A DNA stretch of 64,000 nucleotides from Apostichopus japonicus (taxonomy: Eukaryota > Echinodermata > Holothuroidea > Aspidochirotida > Stichopodidae), in contig NC_092568.1 in the NCBI RefSeq assembly GCF_037975245.1, positions 11,371,501-11,435,500 of the forward strand, read 5' to 3'. The position numbers and the translations under genes were made by a program. Shown piece by piece: positions 40,893 to 53,522 of this stretch. The first letter of the stretch is position 1, and each line of letters starts with the position of its first letter. The notes under the pieces were generated by a model that worked only from the letters and a program-made list of their open reading frames with translations, was not told the origin of the DNA and searched no databases.

Positions 40893-42328
40893 GAAACAAA
40901 AATGACACGTTCATTTTATACTTTCGATAATTCCACAAGGTTAGCAAAATACTCTTCGCCCTTTTTAAGAAATTAGTGAAACCTTTGTGCAATGTCAGCC
41001 GGAAATATTATACGTCCAAAATAGCGGTCTTACTTTCGGACACTGATGATCATGAATAGAAATAATAAGTGCAGTGGTGCAACATTGGTAGGGGGGGGGG
41101 GGAGGGGGTAAGGTGACTTCTCGTCACATGATAAACAGTTTATGCAAAACAACATAACACTTGAATTTCAAAAATACTTACTTACAGTGGTGAAATCATT
41201 TCTCCATCGTTTTCCTTAGCAAAGGCTCATTTTTCAAGCTATTTTTACAATTTCGTGGTTCAAATACTTACATCGTGTTGTTGCGGACACACCGTACTTT
41301 GTCGGTTAACCAATTTAATTTCGTTTCTACACATATGACATATTTGCATCTGATTTGAGAATATCTTTGATCTTTGATATGAAAGTCTTTAAGAAAGAAT
41401 AACATAAGTAAGTAACCTATTATCTCGCTGAAATGAAATGTGCTATACAGACGGTATTATACAGACGTTATTGACCACTGTTTGCACAAAAAGAAACTCT
41501 TCTCAAATGTTGAAGTGACATCTCAAGGTTGGCTAGACATAGTGAGTTCATTAATTGACGTGTCTCTCAAGACATAACGGATTTTAAAGTCACTTATACA
41601 ACACGTGACTGACAGGACGTTCTACAATTATACGTTAATGAAGAGTAAGATAGCAATTATCATGAACTTCAATTCGGTAAATGCGAGGCTGAGTGGAACG
41701 GCACACTTGAACTCGAATCCTATATTCGGAAGACAGTTATCTCATCTGCAAAATATACTGTTAAAAACAACGATCGTTAAAAAAAAGAGATAATATATCA
41801 ATATATATATGCAAGTGGTAGCACGCAATTACTTACAACGGCATATGAATCGAAGTGGCACCTTAAGAAAGACGAAAGTAATAACTTTGAAGAAAAATTA
41901 TTAAGATTACCATAATCGCTTTCAGATCAAGATCAACAGTTAATATACAATCAATAAGTAAGTCCAGGAATAACTTTTACGTAAGTGTTAGAAATGCCAC
42001 GATTATACCCTTGATATCGTTCTTGTATATTGAAGAAGCTATAAATATGATTTTTGCTTTGTCAAAGAAAGGTGCACGACGAAGGAGTTAAGTATATATT
42101 TCTTATAATCATGTTGTACTTATATTACCTTTAGAAATTGTGATACTGTCATTTAGTATGCACCGGCCAAAAAAGCTTTCAATTATAAATTTATCTTGCT
42201 GGTTTGGTGAAACAGAAAATACAAAATAGCGTCAGCTGTTACTGGGCGAACCAAGTATTTCCTTAATAGTCAGCTTGTTGTCCATATAAATGTGTTCTCC
42301 GTACATATGAGGTGGTTATCTATACATA
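40893..42328. other. Intergenic sequence after the K2P gene
   Basis: AT-rich with a G-run near 41092; no gene seen. Confidence 0.55.
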
Positions 42329-42329
42329 G

Positions 42330-42373
<44 letters not shown>
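42329..42373. repeat. (TA)n microsatellite
   Basis: About 45 bases, just upstream of the 70-bp minisatellite. Confidence 0.95.
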
Positions 42374-42376
<3 letters not shown>

Positions 42377-42439
42377 GTGTGACACTTAGATACACTTACA
42401 TTTAGGCTGTGTATGGAATATCGTATGACATAACGTTCT

Positions 42440-43640
42440 TTCAACTAACAATGAACAAACATATGGTTTAATATAACCATTTTCATTTTTGAAACAAATA
42501 AGGTCATTGTTTATGATAACAATGAAAGAATTATGTTACTCAAAGCAACACTTCATATGTCGCATTAAACCCTCGATAGATTAATGTTTTGCGGTTAAAA
42601 ATGAAAACGACCATTTAATTAGGTTGAGATTTTGAGAACAATTATCTGGCTCAGAATAACCGTTCACAGAAATCACATTATGTGAATCTTTTGCTTATAA
42701 CAATGGCCAATAATCTGATTCGTGCATGAAAATACAAAAGGTAATTGTTTGTGACAACAATGGTAGAACGAACAGTCAAATGATTCAGAGAAGCTAACGA
42801 AGCTACAATAGGTAATTATCATTATAAAGATGAACAAATTTCACATTAAATAGCAGATGTACAATTAACACATGATAATCACAAATAGGTACCGTGAAAG
42901 CTTATTACAACAATGAACAATCTTCTTATCAGATTAACATTTAACACAAAAGAAAACAATAGGTAAATGTGTATTACAACAATGGAAACTTTTCTTATTT
43001 CATATTTTACAATGGAATTAATATGCAAATGTTTATAACAACCACGAACAACCTTCTTATTCAGACGAACAACTAACAGAAGAGAATACAATAGATAAAC
43101 TTTAATTACAACACTGAAAGATCTTTTTATGCGGATATAATTAACACAAGGGAACACGAAAGGTAAATGTTTATTACAGCACTGAAAAACTTCTTCGGAT
43201 TAACAACTTACACTAGAGAATACAATATTGAACTGTTTAATGCAACAATGGACAATTGTCTTATTCTTATCAAGAACTAACACAAGAGACTACGATAGGT
43301 AAATGTTTATTGCAACAATGGACATTTGTCTTATTCTTATTAAGAACTAACACAAGAGAATACAATAGGTACGGTAAATGTTTATTGCATCAATGGACAA
43401 TTGTATTATTCAGATTACGAACTGATACAAGAGAATACAATATGTAAATGTTTATTGCAACAATTTCAACGATGGACAATTGTCTTATTCTTATTAAAAA
43501 CTAACACGAGAGAATGCAATAGCTAAATGCTTAAAACAACAATGTACAATTATACGATTTAGAGCAACAATACACATTAAAACACATCAAGTAACGGTTT
43601 CTTATGCTAATGACCAGTCACATGGTTTAGTGTAATGATT
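42440..43640. repeat. Degenerate minisatellite of about 70-75 bp with recurring AACAATGGACAATT
   Basis: The clearest units, about 42880-43530, read roughly: GGTAAATGTTTATTGCAACA, then ATGGACAATTGTCTTATTC, then AACTAACACAAGAGAATACA. Upstream units to about 42440 and the last to about 43640 are more diverged but keep ACAATG spaced by similar distances. It begins about 1.7 kb downstream of the channel stop codon. Confidence 0.85.
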
Positions 43641-46600
43641 CATACGTTATACACAACAGTTTCACGGCAGAATTTTTCCGAGTTTCATCAATTTATTTCG
43701 GTTATTCCAAACAAGCATTAAGTAACCTTACTCGGTGTATCTATATCCGATTGAAGACAAAGAAGATCTATTGCGTAATTAACATCAATTAATCACAAGG
43801 GGGAAATGACAAACCGGATATTACCTACACAGTGTTTGAAATCAATCTAATTTTAGACTTTTAGTGACGTCCTACTGTTATATTTTACGTTAGGGACCCA
43901 GTACTGATTTCAAGTAACCTATGTAGCCTATTCGTTTTCTCTGTTATTTTTGCCAGTATTGTATTTATGTTTGTTATTTCGTCTGGCTCTATATCATATT
44001 CTATATATTAGATATAATATTCAGCATAACATAACATAGCAATGAAAAAACCGGTCTTGTGATCAATTATATGAGCATCATTTTTGTTTTTCATGTTTTT
44101 TTTCTTCTCATTTTCAGCAAAAATATAAATCCCCACAGTATACTGGGAAAGTGACAGATAACCGATGACATTTAAAAATATTTGGGTAATGAATAGAAAA
44201 CAAGATCAAATTTAAATCTCTCCTAAAGTTACAATTTTCCTTTCGGTGCAAAATTTCCCTCGGTTATTAAAGTAAAATTAATAGGAATCAACATTTTCAC
44301 AGATGACAGTTAAATTTGCAGAAAATGTTGTTTTTTTTTTCTTCGCTTTTTTTTTTCCTTTTTGGTTTCTGTCAAGTTTCGTTAAGTTATAGAAACCACC
44401 GAAGGGGGATGTTCGCCTTCATTTTGTTTGTGTTATAACAGATAGTAATGTAAGAGGTCATGCGAATGAAATCATTTAATGAGTCATCAACAAAAGGAAA
44501 AAGACGTTCACAAAGTGGCCTTACACTCTAATCATCTGTTTCTCCGTTTTTGTATTTTTCTTGTAAATAGTGTATTTAAAATCATAATTTCATTTCATCT
44601 GCTTTGTATATATTGTAAAACAGAAACCTGCTCATGTGTGTTATAAAATTCACAGTTTTACTTCTTCTTCTTCTTCTTTTTTTTATATTAATATGATCAT
44701 GATTGTTAATATATAGTTATTCTCCTTTTTCTTCTTATTAGTTTTAAGATATAAAAAAATCTAAACATATGCATAAATGTTGAAGAAAAGTGATATAGTG
44801 ATTTGTGAACTTAGACTTATAAGGTGTTTTAATATTAATCAAGACATGACAAAAACCTTATAAATTGAGCAATTCTGAAAGAAGACCTTAAGTCTGAAGA
44901 GACAAAAAAAAACAACAACAAAAACAATCATGCTAATATTTCTATTACGCTTTTAAAATATAACATTTTAACATAGATGAAACAAAGGTCTGTCGTAGAG
45001 TTCCTTGAAGTACTATTTTTCTTCAACAACTTGTTAACTGTTTTAAAACAATCCATATTAGTGAAAATTGGAATGTGACCTTCAGATCAAACGAACCTTG
45101 TCGCTGTTTGAGAGTATAAGCATAACTGTTTTACACGTATATATGAAAGCTGGCATATTTATCAATTTTAATGCTGTACGTTATATATATATATATTTTA
45201 AAAGAATACTGAAACAACAAGAACAAGCATAATTCTAACCATAAATACCTATACGTATGATGCGTATTTAACTATGTTAATATTAAACATTTATTATCGA
45301 CCTTTCCTTTAAAACATTACTTTTCAAAACTAACAGCAATTGATATCTTGCTTGTAAATTAATTTCTTCAATCTGAATTTACTTGGAGATTGCTATAAGT
45401 ATGAAAGAAGTGAAAAAATTTGGAGAGGAAGAATATCGTCGCACAGATTTGGACAATGCGTTATCGTAAAGAATGTCTGAAATGAGAGGCAGGATTACAA
45501 ATGGCTGCTTAAATATTAATATCAAACGGTTCACATGCGGTTAGAAAGGATGTATACCATATCATATTCATTCTGGGAAATTAATCGTTACCGTATAACT
45601 TTCTTGTTGATTTCAAACTTCAATTATTTCCAAACTATAACGGATAACCATAAGAAAATATTTATTTTTATGATTCTATTTGTTAACAATTCGCACATAG
45701 GTCAACCTTGCTCTCACAACTATCAGTTTTCTACGTTTTGTTTTGTTTTTCGTTTTCGTTCTGAAAGTAAGTCAGATATGAAAGAAATAAACAAACCTAT
45801 AACTTACTTAAATATGAGAACAGTTATTTGTTCATCTATAGTGCCAGGCAAGTTAACATCGTACTTGTTAATAGAGGAATTTGGAAAATCACTTTATTTC
45901 TAAATTTCGTTCAAAATAGAATTTTTCATAATTTCTAAAACAAAAAACTGTTATTGACGAGAACATGTTACTATCTTAGGATTAGCTATGTATCCCATAA
46001 ACATTCATTACAACGACATTAATGTAAGCAGATGCATCACAAAGCATAAAACGAAAAGTAAACGTTGACATCGAATGGGAACTTGATATGTGAAACAAAT
46101 CTATGCATAAATTTTCTTACAAATATTCGATTCACCAAAATTTAAGACAATAAATATGCAATCTGTGTAATTGTAAAAGAAACAAAAGGCGTACTCGCAA
46201 TATTATTTGCTCTTAATTAGGGTTAGGTATATAATATAAGCATTAGCTATAATAAGGATATGGAAAATATATATATATATATATATATATATGGAATTCT
46301 GAATTGCTTCTCAGAATTACGATCAGAAGGAAATTTGTATCCCATCAGTGAATCAGCATACATGACGTAATGAACACTTATGAGTGGGGGATGGGGGGGG
46401 GGGGCGCAAACCTCATGGGAAGTATGGGTACATGATTGCGAGGGGCTGTCCTTCTAGTATTGATTTTTTTTAAAAAAAGCAAATAAAACAAAGAGGGAGT
46501 AAGTTGTGGAGCCTTTGTGTCGGATTGGTTTACATTGATACGTGGAAAGGAAAAGTAAGAGATGGTCGGATTTCACAATGTAGAAGATATCATTGCCTAC

Positions 46601-47410
46601 TATATATATCTATATTTGTTTTCAGTAAAAATGATATACAAAGCAAAGTGACAATCAATCTATCAATCAATTGCACAACATATGTTGCCAGGTACTGTGA
46701 TTGGGACAATATATTCGGATGCCAAAGTTAAAAAAAACATATTTATTTAGCACATGAAAATGACACTGCTAACATCGAACGCCATTGCTATCATCAAAAT
46801 ACATAGAAATGAATTAATTTGTTCGAGAATGCGTATTGTTATTATAAATAATATTGTCAATTCATTAAGTGGTGATATTCATAATTCAAAACCAATGTAA
46901 ATGACACTTTCAAAGAGTAAATAAAGTGTTTCTGGTGTTTTTTTTTAGAAAGTAAACATATATAGGTAAGTACATTTGAAAATATCCTATTCATTAAGAA
47001 TAGAAACGTATCATTTGTTTGAAATTAAAAGTATTTTAGCTTTTCTCGGATTCATGATACGTGTTAACTCTATATGTCTTGTTATTATTTCATTTCCCAT
47101 TTTCTCTCGTTTTTGTACACTGTTTCCCAGCATTTATCAATTTTTAGACTTTGCTTTTAATTTAACACCAAAATTGATTGCTATACATTTAAAACCTTCT
47201 GTAATGACTTATCTGTAAATGTTTTCAATTTATACATACCACAGATAGTGTTATTATATTATATAATATATACAACAAAAAAAGGGTTATGAGGGACTGA
47301 TACTTCGTTCGCTCGAATAATGTGCAATACAAATTCTAAACTCAAAAGTAAATTTCGATTCACGGATTTCTTTTTTTCTTTTGTCTTGTGTGTTCTTGTT
47401 TATTTATTGT
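43641..47410. other. Gene-free AT-rich stretch
   Basis: A 122-codon open frame at 45535-45903 has no recognisable domain and very AT-rich codons; I do not call it a gene. A (CTT)n run lies near 44660 and a G-run near 46395. Confidence 0.55.
46267..46292. repeat. (TA)n microsatellite
   Basis: Short pure TA run. Confidence 0.93.
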
Positions 47411-47427
47411 TGTGTAAAAGTAAGTTG

Positions 47428-47466
47428 GCCTGACGTTTCGATCCTAGCAGGATCTTCTTCAGAGGC
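47428..47466 (-). ncRNA. Hammerhead-ribozyme-like motif C, minus-strand copy
   Basis: On the minus strand: GCCT, CTGAAGA, extra A, stem II GATCC/GGATC, GAA-A, CG, T-C, then AGGC, which pairs with GCCT. It is an exact inverted copy of 47492-47530, and the two form the arms of a longer hairpin. Confidence 0.62.
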
Positions 47467-47491
47467 TAATTGACAAGACACATGTCACCTA

Positions 47492-47530
47492 GCCTCTGAA
47501 GAAGATCCTGCTAGGATCGAAACGTCAGGC
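47492..47530 (+). ncRNA. Hammerhead-ribozyme-like motif C, plus-strand copy
   Basis: GCCT (47492-47495), CTGAAGA (47496-47502), extra A, stem II GATCC and GGATC with a 5-base loop, GAA-A, CG, T-C (expected cleavage after 47526), AGGC (47527-47530). Flanking ATGT and ACAT could form an outer stem I helix. The self-complementary ACGT in place of a closed helix III resembles very short helix III hammerheads, which are known to work best as dimers. Confidence 0.62.
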
Positions 47531-47980
47531 CAACTTACATTTACACATTCTATTACACAGGCTCTCTAGTGGATAAGCAGTTTGCTAACAGTTTTATTTT
47601 ATTTTATTTATTGTTGATATATTTGTTTGAAATAATTAAGTTACATAAATTCCCTTTACAGAATATGTTAAGTGCTAGCTAAGCAGGGCAATCGTGTGTT
47701 CTCTTGCCATATAAGGAATCAGAGAACTGCACAGTAAAACAAATACATAATCGGTTTGCTAATAAAACTATGATCCCATCACCTCTCTCTGTCCCTCCAC
47801 AAATTGCATCACACAAAATATGAAAATATATATATATATAGACATGCCCTTGTTAATCCATTTGGGCTAGACTTAATCAATCATCTAGAAAGAGAGATGG
47901 CCCCTTTTAATATGATCTAAGTGTTGTGTTTTTTCCTTCCATTTGATTGATTAAAAGTCCTTTGCCTTTATCCCAACCCT

Positions 47981-48034
47981 CCACTCCCAACCCTGCATCC
48001 CTGCACCCCAACCCTGCACCCCAACCCTGCATCC
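47981..48034. repeat. Short tandem repeat of CCAACCCTGCACC units
   Basis: Four to five units of about 13-15 bp, C-rich on the + strand, with slight variation (TGCATCC versus TGCACCC). Confidence 0.85.
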
Positions 48035-48497
48035 TCCACGCTCTGAAAATATTCTAGAAGTCACCACATGACCACTCATTCATGTCAACTTCACCAAGCA
48101 TTGTGTGGTTTACCCTGATGTAGTTCTTCCCTTTGCTGAAACAGCTTATTGCTCAAATTTAATAATATATTAATAAATTTAATATATATATATATAATTT
48201 AAATAGAAGTTGAGAACAATTTTTTGACCATCGAAATGAAAAAAAAAAACATTTGATGTTCATTTCATCCGGTGCAACATGGAAACATGGAAACATAATG
48301 ATTATCACTGAAGAAAAGAAAAAATCTGAAAAGTCACTCCAGCAGGTTCATTTACGGGGGTTGGGTGGATGGGGGTTGGTGCGCGTACATATGATGTACA
48401 AAGACATTCGTCTTTCTTTATAGAGTATAATATAGAGTAGTATAAAAATTGTGAAAATCCTGGCCTGCTTCCATGGTAACATCAAAGCACATACACA

Positions 48498-48705
<208 letters not shown>

Positions 48706-49278
48706 TTACAGTAAATTCGTTCTTGCTATTCTCTTAAACCATTCATAGCAAGCGTCTTAAAAAGAAACAGTGTACGCTTTTGACGATGAGGCGTTCTCTG
48801 ATCATAATAAGTACCTTACTTGATACCAGGTAATTACATTGCTGTCCTTCAAATACAGGTATTTTCTCGCTACCGACCGTTGTCTGAGAAGTGATTAATG
48901 TTCGGAAATGAGCTATATTTCCGTACAATATGGGAAACAAAAATAGACAAAAAACGCAAAGAAAGGTGTAATATGAAGTGACGGCGTTGGAAATTTTACC
49001 TGGAAAAAGAAATATACAATTGCAAGTCATTATACAGTGTCGTATAGATGAGGTAACACGATGTGATGGATTTTTAAATGCCATCAGTGCCGAATCTAAA
49101 TTTAGCATGCAATATTAAAAGCTTAAAAAAGTACTGATATGGAAATTCTGACTCGCCTAATGGTATTCAGATACTCAGAAAGGTTCAATTAGACAATTAA
49201 ATGTCTACGAGGGGAAACAAATGCAGTTATTATTGAAGATTAAACACGAGTGACCATTTATTTGACTTTCTAGCATAT

Positions 49279-49332
49279 TTGGGTGAGGGGCAAGATTAGG
49301 GGGGCGGGATTGGGGGCGGGATTGGGGAGGGG
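49279..49332 (+). other. Potential G-quadruplex run
   Basis: At least six runs of three or more G (including GGGGGGCGGGATTGGGGGCGGG) separated by short loops. Confidence 0.6.
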
Positions 49333-50087
49333 GAAACTGATGACCTTTAAAAGATTTGAGAAGTAAATAAAGCAAATTAAACTGGAATAAAGTTGAGAAA
49401 TGAAAAAAAAAGGGATGGATCGAACGTAAATTATTATGGGAACTTTTGAGGGCGCCACAATGTTTGGCGATAATATTGACTTTTATACATATACCGTGCG
49501 CTCATCAAGGGGAAGCAACAAACGCCAAGTATTCTAAAGAACCATTGGTATATAGGTTATCCATCCAATCACTCATTGGAGTTTAACAAGAAGTAAAGTT
49601 ACGATTTCTGCAATTGTCAAATTGATAACTAGAAACTGTCCGCAAAGCGCCAACGATGGGTTAGTACTCTTCCATAAAGGTGCATGCCATTACCTAAATC
49701 AGTCCTGGCAATTTAACAATTTCGCCATGCCCGCCCCATCCCCCTCACCCCCCCCCCCCAACTCCAACTCCCCTAAAATTGCACATTTGAAAACCTGTAT
49801 ACGTCATTGATGAAAATGATAATTTGTGTACACTATAGTGGGTTATTCATTTCAGATTGTGTATATACTCACCGTGGAGGTTACTAATTGCTTACCAATG
49901 TACCTACACGATGCAGTCAATAACTGCATCAGCGGGAGGCAAATTCTCATATTTCGTTTCGCTTGTTCCATTAATATTATGGAAGAACGTATAATTGACT
50001 TGAGCTCGAATCGAATTTCATGATTTTAATGAGAGACAGTCAGAACGTTTTACATGATATATTGGCTCTTCACACGTATTGTAAATA

Positions 50088-50230
<143 letters not shown>

Positions 50231-50760
50231 TATTGAGATGAAACTATAAGCTACTCTCTCGGTTTCATATTACGTGTAAGTAAACTAACTTTAGACACTC
50301 CTTTACGTCCAAAATTACATTTATTACTCCAAAATTGGATTTGATGAAGCGTACAAGCTACTCACAATCATATTTACGGTAACTTATAAATTGGCGAGCT
50401 TTATAAATGTATTGGCTATAAAAGAGAGAATGCAATCCTACGTTGGCGCCGTTGGAAATTTCTCCAGAGCTGGGGATTGAAGTCACTCAACGGTTCATAT
50501 CAAGTTTTAAATTGACATGTTTAATAGTTTATTATCGTTAGTAAGCCATAGAAAGCAACAGCTTAAAATTGATGTTGAGTTGTTCAGGAAGTAAAAACAC
50601 ATTGCATTCCATAGTTTAACGAATAATATTTTGGCGTCGAAAATGCAGACAATTTTAAATTGATTTCACTCAAACGCGGGCAATGGTCAACGACCTTTTG
50701 AGAATGTTCACCATTTGCCTGGTTTTATTTTTACATCTTTATTGATATATTGATTTAGTT

Positions 50761-50876
<116 letters not shown>

Positions 50877-51439
50877 AATTAAGATTCCATTTTATAAAGG
50901 GTTTACATGTATAACATTTAAATGTGATAATATTACGGGCGTTTAAGACAACCTTCTACAGCATTGTTCATGTTGAAATACACAATTCGTAGTTAAGGCT
51001 GACGTATTCTCCAAACTTAGGTCTCGTCCATCCACTACTCGTATTGGATGATATTTCGGGGAACAATTTGCAAATCGTGACGAGAAAACTGACCGACAAA
51101 TGATTAATTAATGATAGAGAATCAGCAGAACAAAAAAAGTCATATTGACTTGAACTGGGTTGGAGCAAGGACCTCATTACTACACAAGTCACGCGTTCTA
51201 CTAAGTGAGCATGTCAGCCCTTGGTTGACTGCGGTCTTTATGAAACGTTTCCCTTCTCTGGTGGTGGGGGGTGGGAAGGGGGCAAACGGAAACCTTAGTA
51301 CCGTGTACTTACTGTCTCAGTCGAACTTTGAAAAACGTACAACGTAAGGCCTAAAGGGGACACACATACCTAATTAGTACAATACTATCGGTCCCGATTT
51401 TTTTTTCGCGGCCTGGATTGAAAATGTTGCTTTCGGATT

Positions 51440-52115
51440 TAGGACTCCTTGAATATATTGAGAGGAACCTTCAACGAGACTCTTCAACGCTTATAGAACT
51501 TTAGCATGCATATGAAATTTGATCGCTTACAACTCTGGCACGCATCAGGCCGTCGGGCTGTTGAGCGCGCATGTCTCTTGAAGGTACACAACTCTTGCCG
51601 CATAGCTTTCCCGAACGCCGGGGACTTTTGAAACGTACACGATTCTTGAAATGGATAGATTTCTTGAACGCGTAGGACCCTTGAATGAATCGAACTCTTG
51701 AACTCATAGGACTCTTGAGCGTACAAGACTCTTCAACGTACAGAACACTTGAGTAGACAGGATTCCTGAATGCATATGACCCTTGAATGCATATATGACC
51801 CTTGAATGCATAGGACCCTTGCATGCATAGGACCCTTATATGCATATGACCCTTGAATGCATATATGACCCTTGAACGCATATGACCCTTGCATCCATAG
51901 GACCCTTGAATGTATATATGACCCTTAAACGCATATGACCCTTGCAAGCATATGACCCTGAATGTATATATGACCCTGAATGTATATATGACCCTTGAAT
52001 GCATAGGGCCATTGTATGCATATAACCCTTGAATGCATATATGACCCTTGTTTGCATATGCCCCTTGAATGTATATATGACCCTTGAATGTATAGGACCC
52101 TTGCACGCATAGGAC
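51440..52115. repeat. Minisatellite, 17/19-bp unit around TGACCCTTGAATGCATA
   Basis: Units alternate between about 17 bp (TAGGACCCTTGAATGCA type) and 19 bp (TATATGACCCTTGAATGCA type). The most regular part is about 51770-52110. To the left the units are older and more variable (for example AGGACTCTTGAACG). The open minus-strand frames across it are by-products of the repeat. Confidence 0.92.
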
Positions 52116-52530
52116 TTTCTTTATTTGATATACATGGGATCTCTGAACTGATGAACATTCGTCCAAACCTTTTAGAGTTAGCCTGATGTATTCTGACTAG
52201 ATCATTTGTTTTAATACTTTACTGAATGCCACGATTTCTTATACAACACATGCACACACAGCTGATATACTTTCATCAAGTATGAAACTGCTATGCAGGC
52301 AGCCATTCAGGACGGCATGAAGGGCGGGAGGCAGGCAGTCAGCCTCAGTGACGTAGGCTATATGGTGAATGCAATAGTCGTCATTGGCTAAATAACATAT
52401 ATAATGCCGTCGTGAAACCACGAAGGAGTAAAAATGTTAAAGTTGCTCTCAAAAGACATAAACTGATCGAAAATTGCTTCAATTGCCCCAATTGCTTCGC
52501 AACATATACACTGAAAACTTAAATTGGTTC

Positions 52531-52870
52531 ACCGACTAACATAACGTTAGTCCATCTGGTGCCTCTCCCGACTAACATAGCCTTAGTCACTTGCTATACC
52601 GACTAATTTATTCCTTAGTCAGTTGGATTTCTTAGTAGGTCATCTTAGTCCGTCAGCTTAGTCGATCAACAATTTCTTAGTCGGTAAATGTATATTAGTC
52701 AGTTACATTAATTGGTGACATTAGTCGGTCTTTACCGACTAATTTATATGAGCCACCGACTAGTTTATAGCAGGTTTTACATTAGTCAGGATGGTGCCTC
52801 TCCCGACTAACCTTTCTTAGTCGGTATCGACTGACTAGTTGCACTGACTAGAATCACTGAAAGAATTAAA
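52531..52870. repeat. Left subterminal array of GACTAA/TTAGTC palindromes
   Basis: At least five hairpin-capable pairs are visible, for example GACTAAC-ATAAC-GTTAGTC near 52534 and TTAGTCGG-TCTTTA-CCGACTAA near 52722. A stretch with TGGTGCCTCTCCCGACTAAC occurs twice, near 52557 and 52791, which suggests an internal duplication. Such arrays often act as transposase binding sites; that role is inferred. Confidence 0.8.
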
Positions 52871-53522
52871 CCCGACTAGTTTCACTGACTAGCATCACTG
52901 AAAGAAAAGAGAGCAGAAGAAACACAAATAATGTGTACGTTGGCAGTATTTATTTCTGATAAAACTTCTGATGTCTGCAAAGGCTGACTTTCAACAGATA
53001 GAGAAAAAATCACTGTAAACAAAAATCTGAAAATATGATTTTATTCCAACAAAGTTAAGACAAGTTCATGGATCAAACATGAATCGCAAAAGTATAGCAC
53101 TGCACAATAATGCAAAGTTGAATCTTGGGCAAGGGTTCCTCATGACTTTCGTTTTAAAGTGGTACCCCAAATCGACACCAGTTAAGTCTTCACGAACAAA
53201 GAGTGTTTCTCTTAACTACAAATGGCCTCCCACTTGTCTTCAGGAAGCCCAAATCTGCACCATTATTGACCTGTGAACAGAAAATATGATATACGTGTAA
53301 GCGCAGATACAGATATAGCACATGATAACTCACATTATCATAAACATACATTTACATTAAAATTTTATAACATATTGGGAGGTATACATTTAAATCTAGG
53401 TCCCTCAAATTATAAGCCAGGAATAACAGCTTTACCAAATAATTATTAGCTTTGAACAGCATAACACCAAGTTATTTTTCAAAGCTTAATAATTATGTTA
53501 ATCATGTTAATAATGAGCCCAA

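Larger units (their letters stand above)
47411..47547. repeat. 58-bp inverted repeat containing both copies of motif C
   Basis: The arms are 47411-47468 and 47490-47547 with one mismatch and a 21-base spacer. In a transcript the long hairpin would compete with folding of the individual ribozyme-like motifs. Confidence 0.92.

Noticed and set aside
45535-45903. 122-codon open frame
   Set aside because: Very AT-rich, no recognisable domain, no exon partners.
51501-52166. 221-codon minus-strand open frame
   Set aside because: It lies wholly on a minisatellite and its protein repeats follow the DNA repeat; no domain or splice context.
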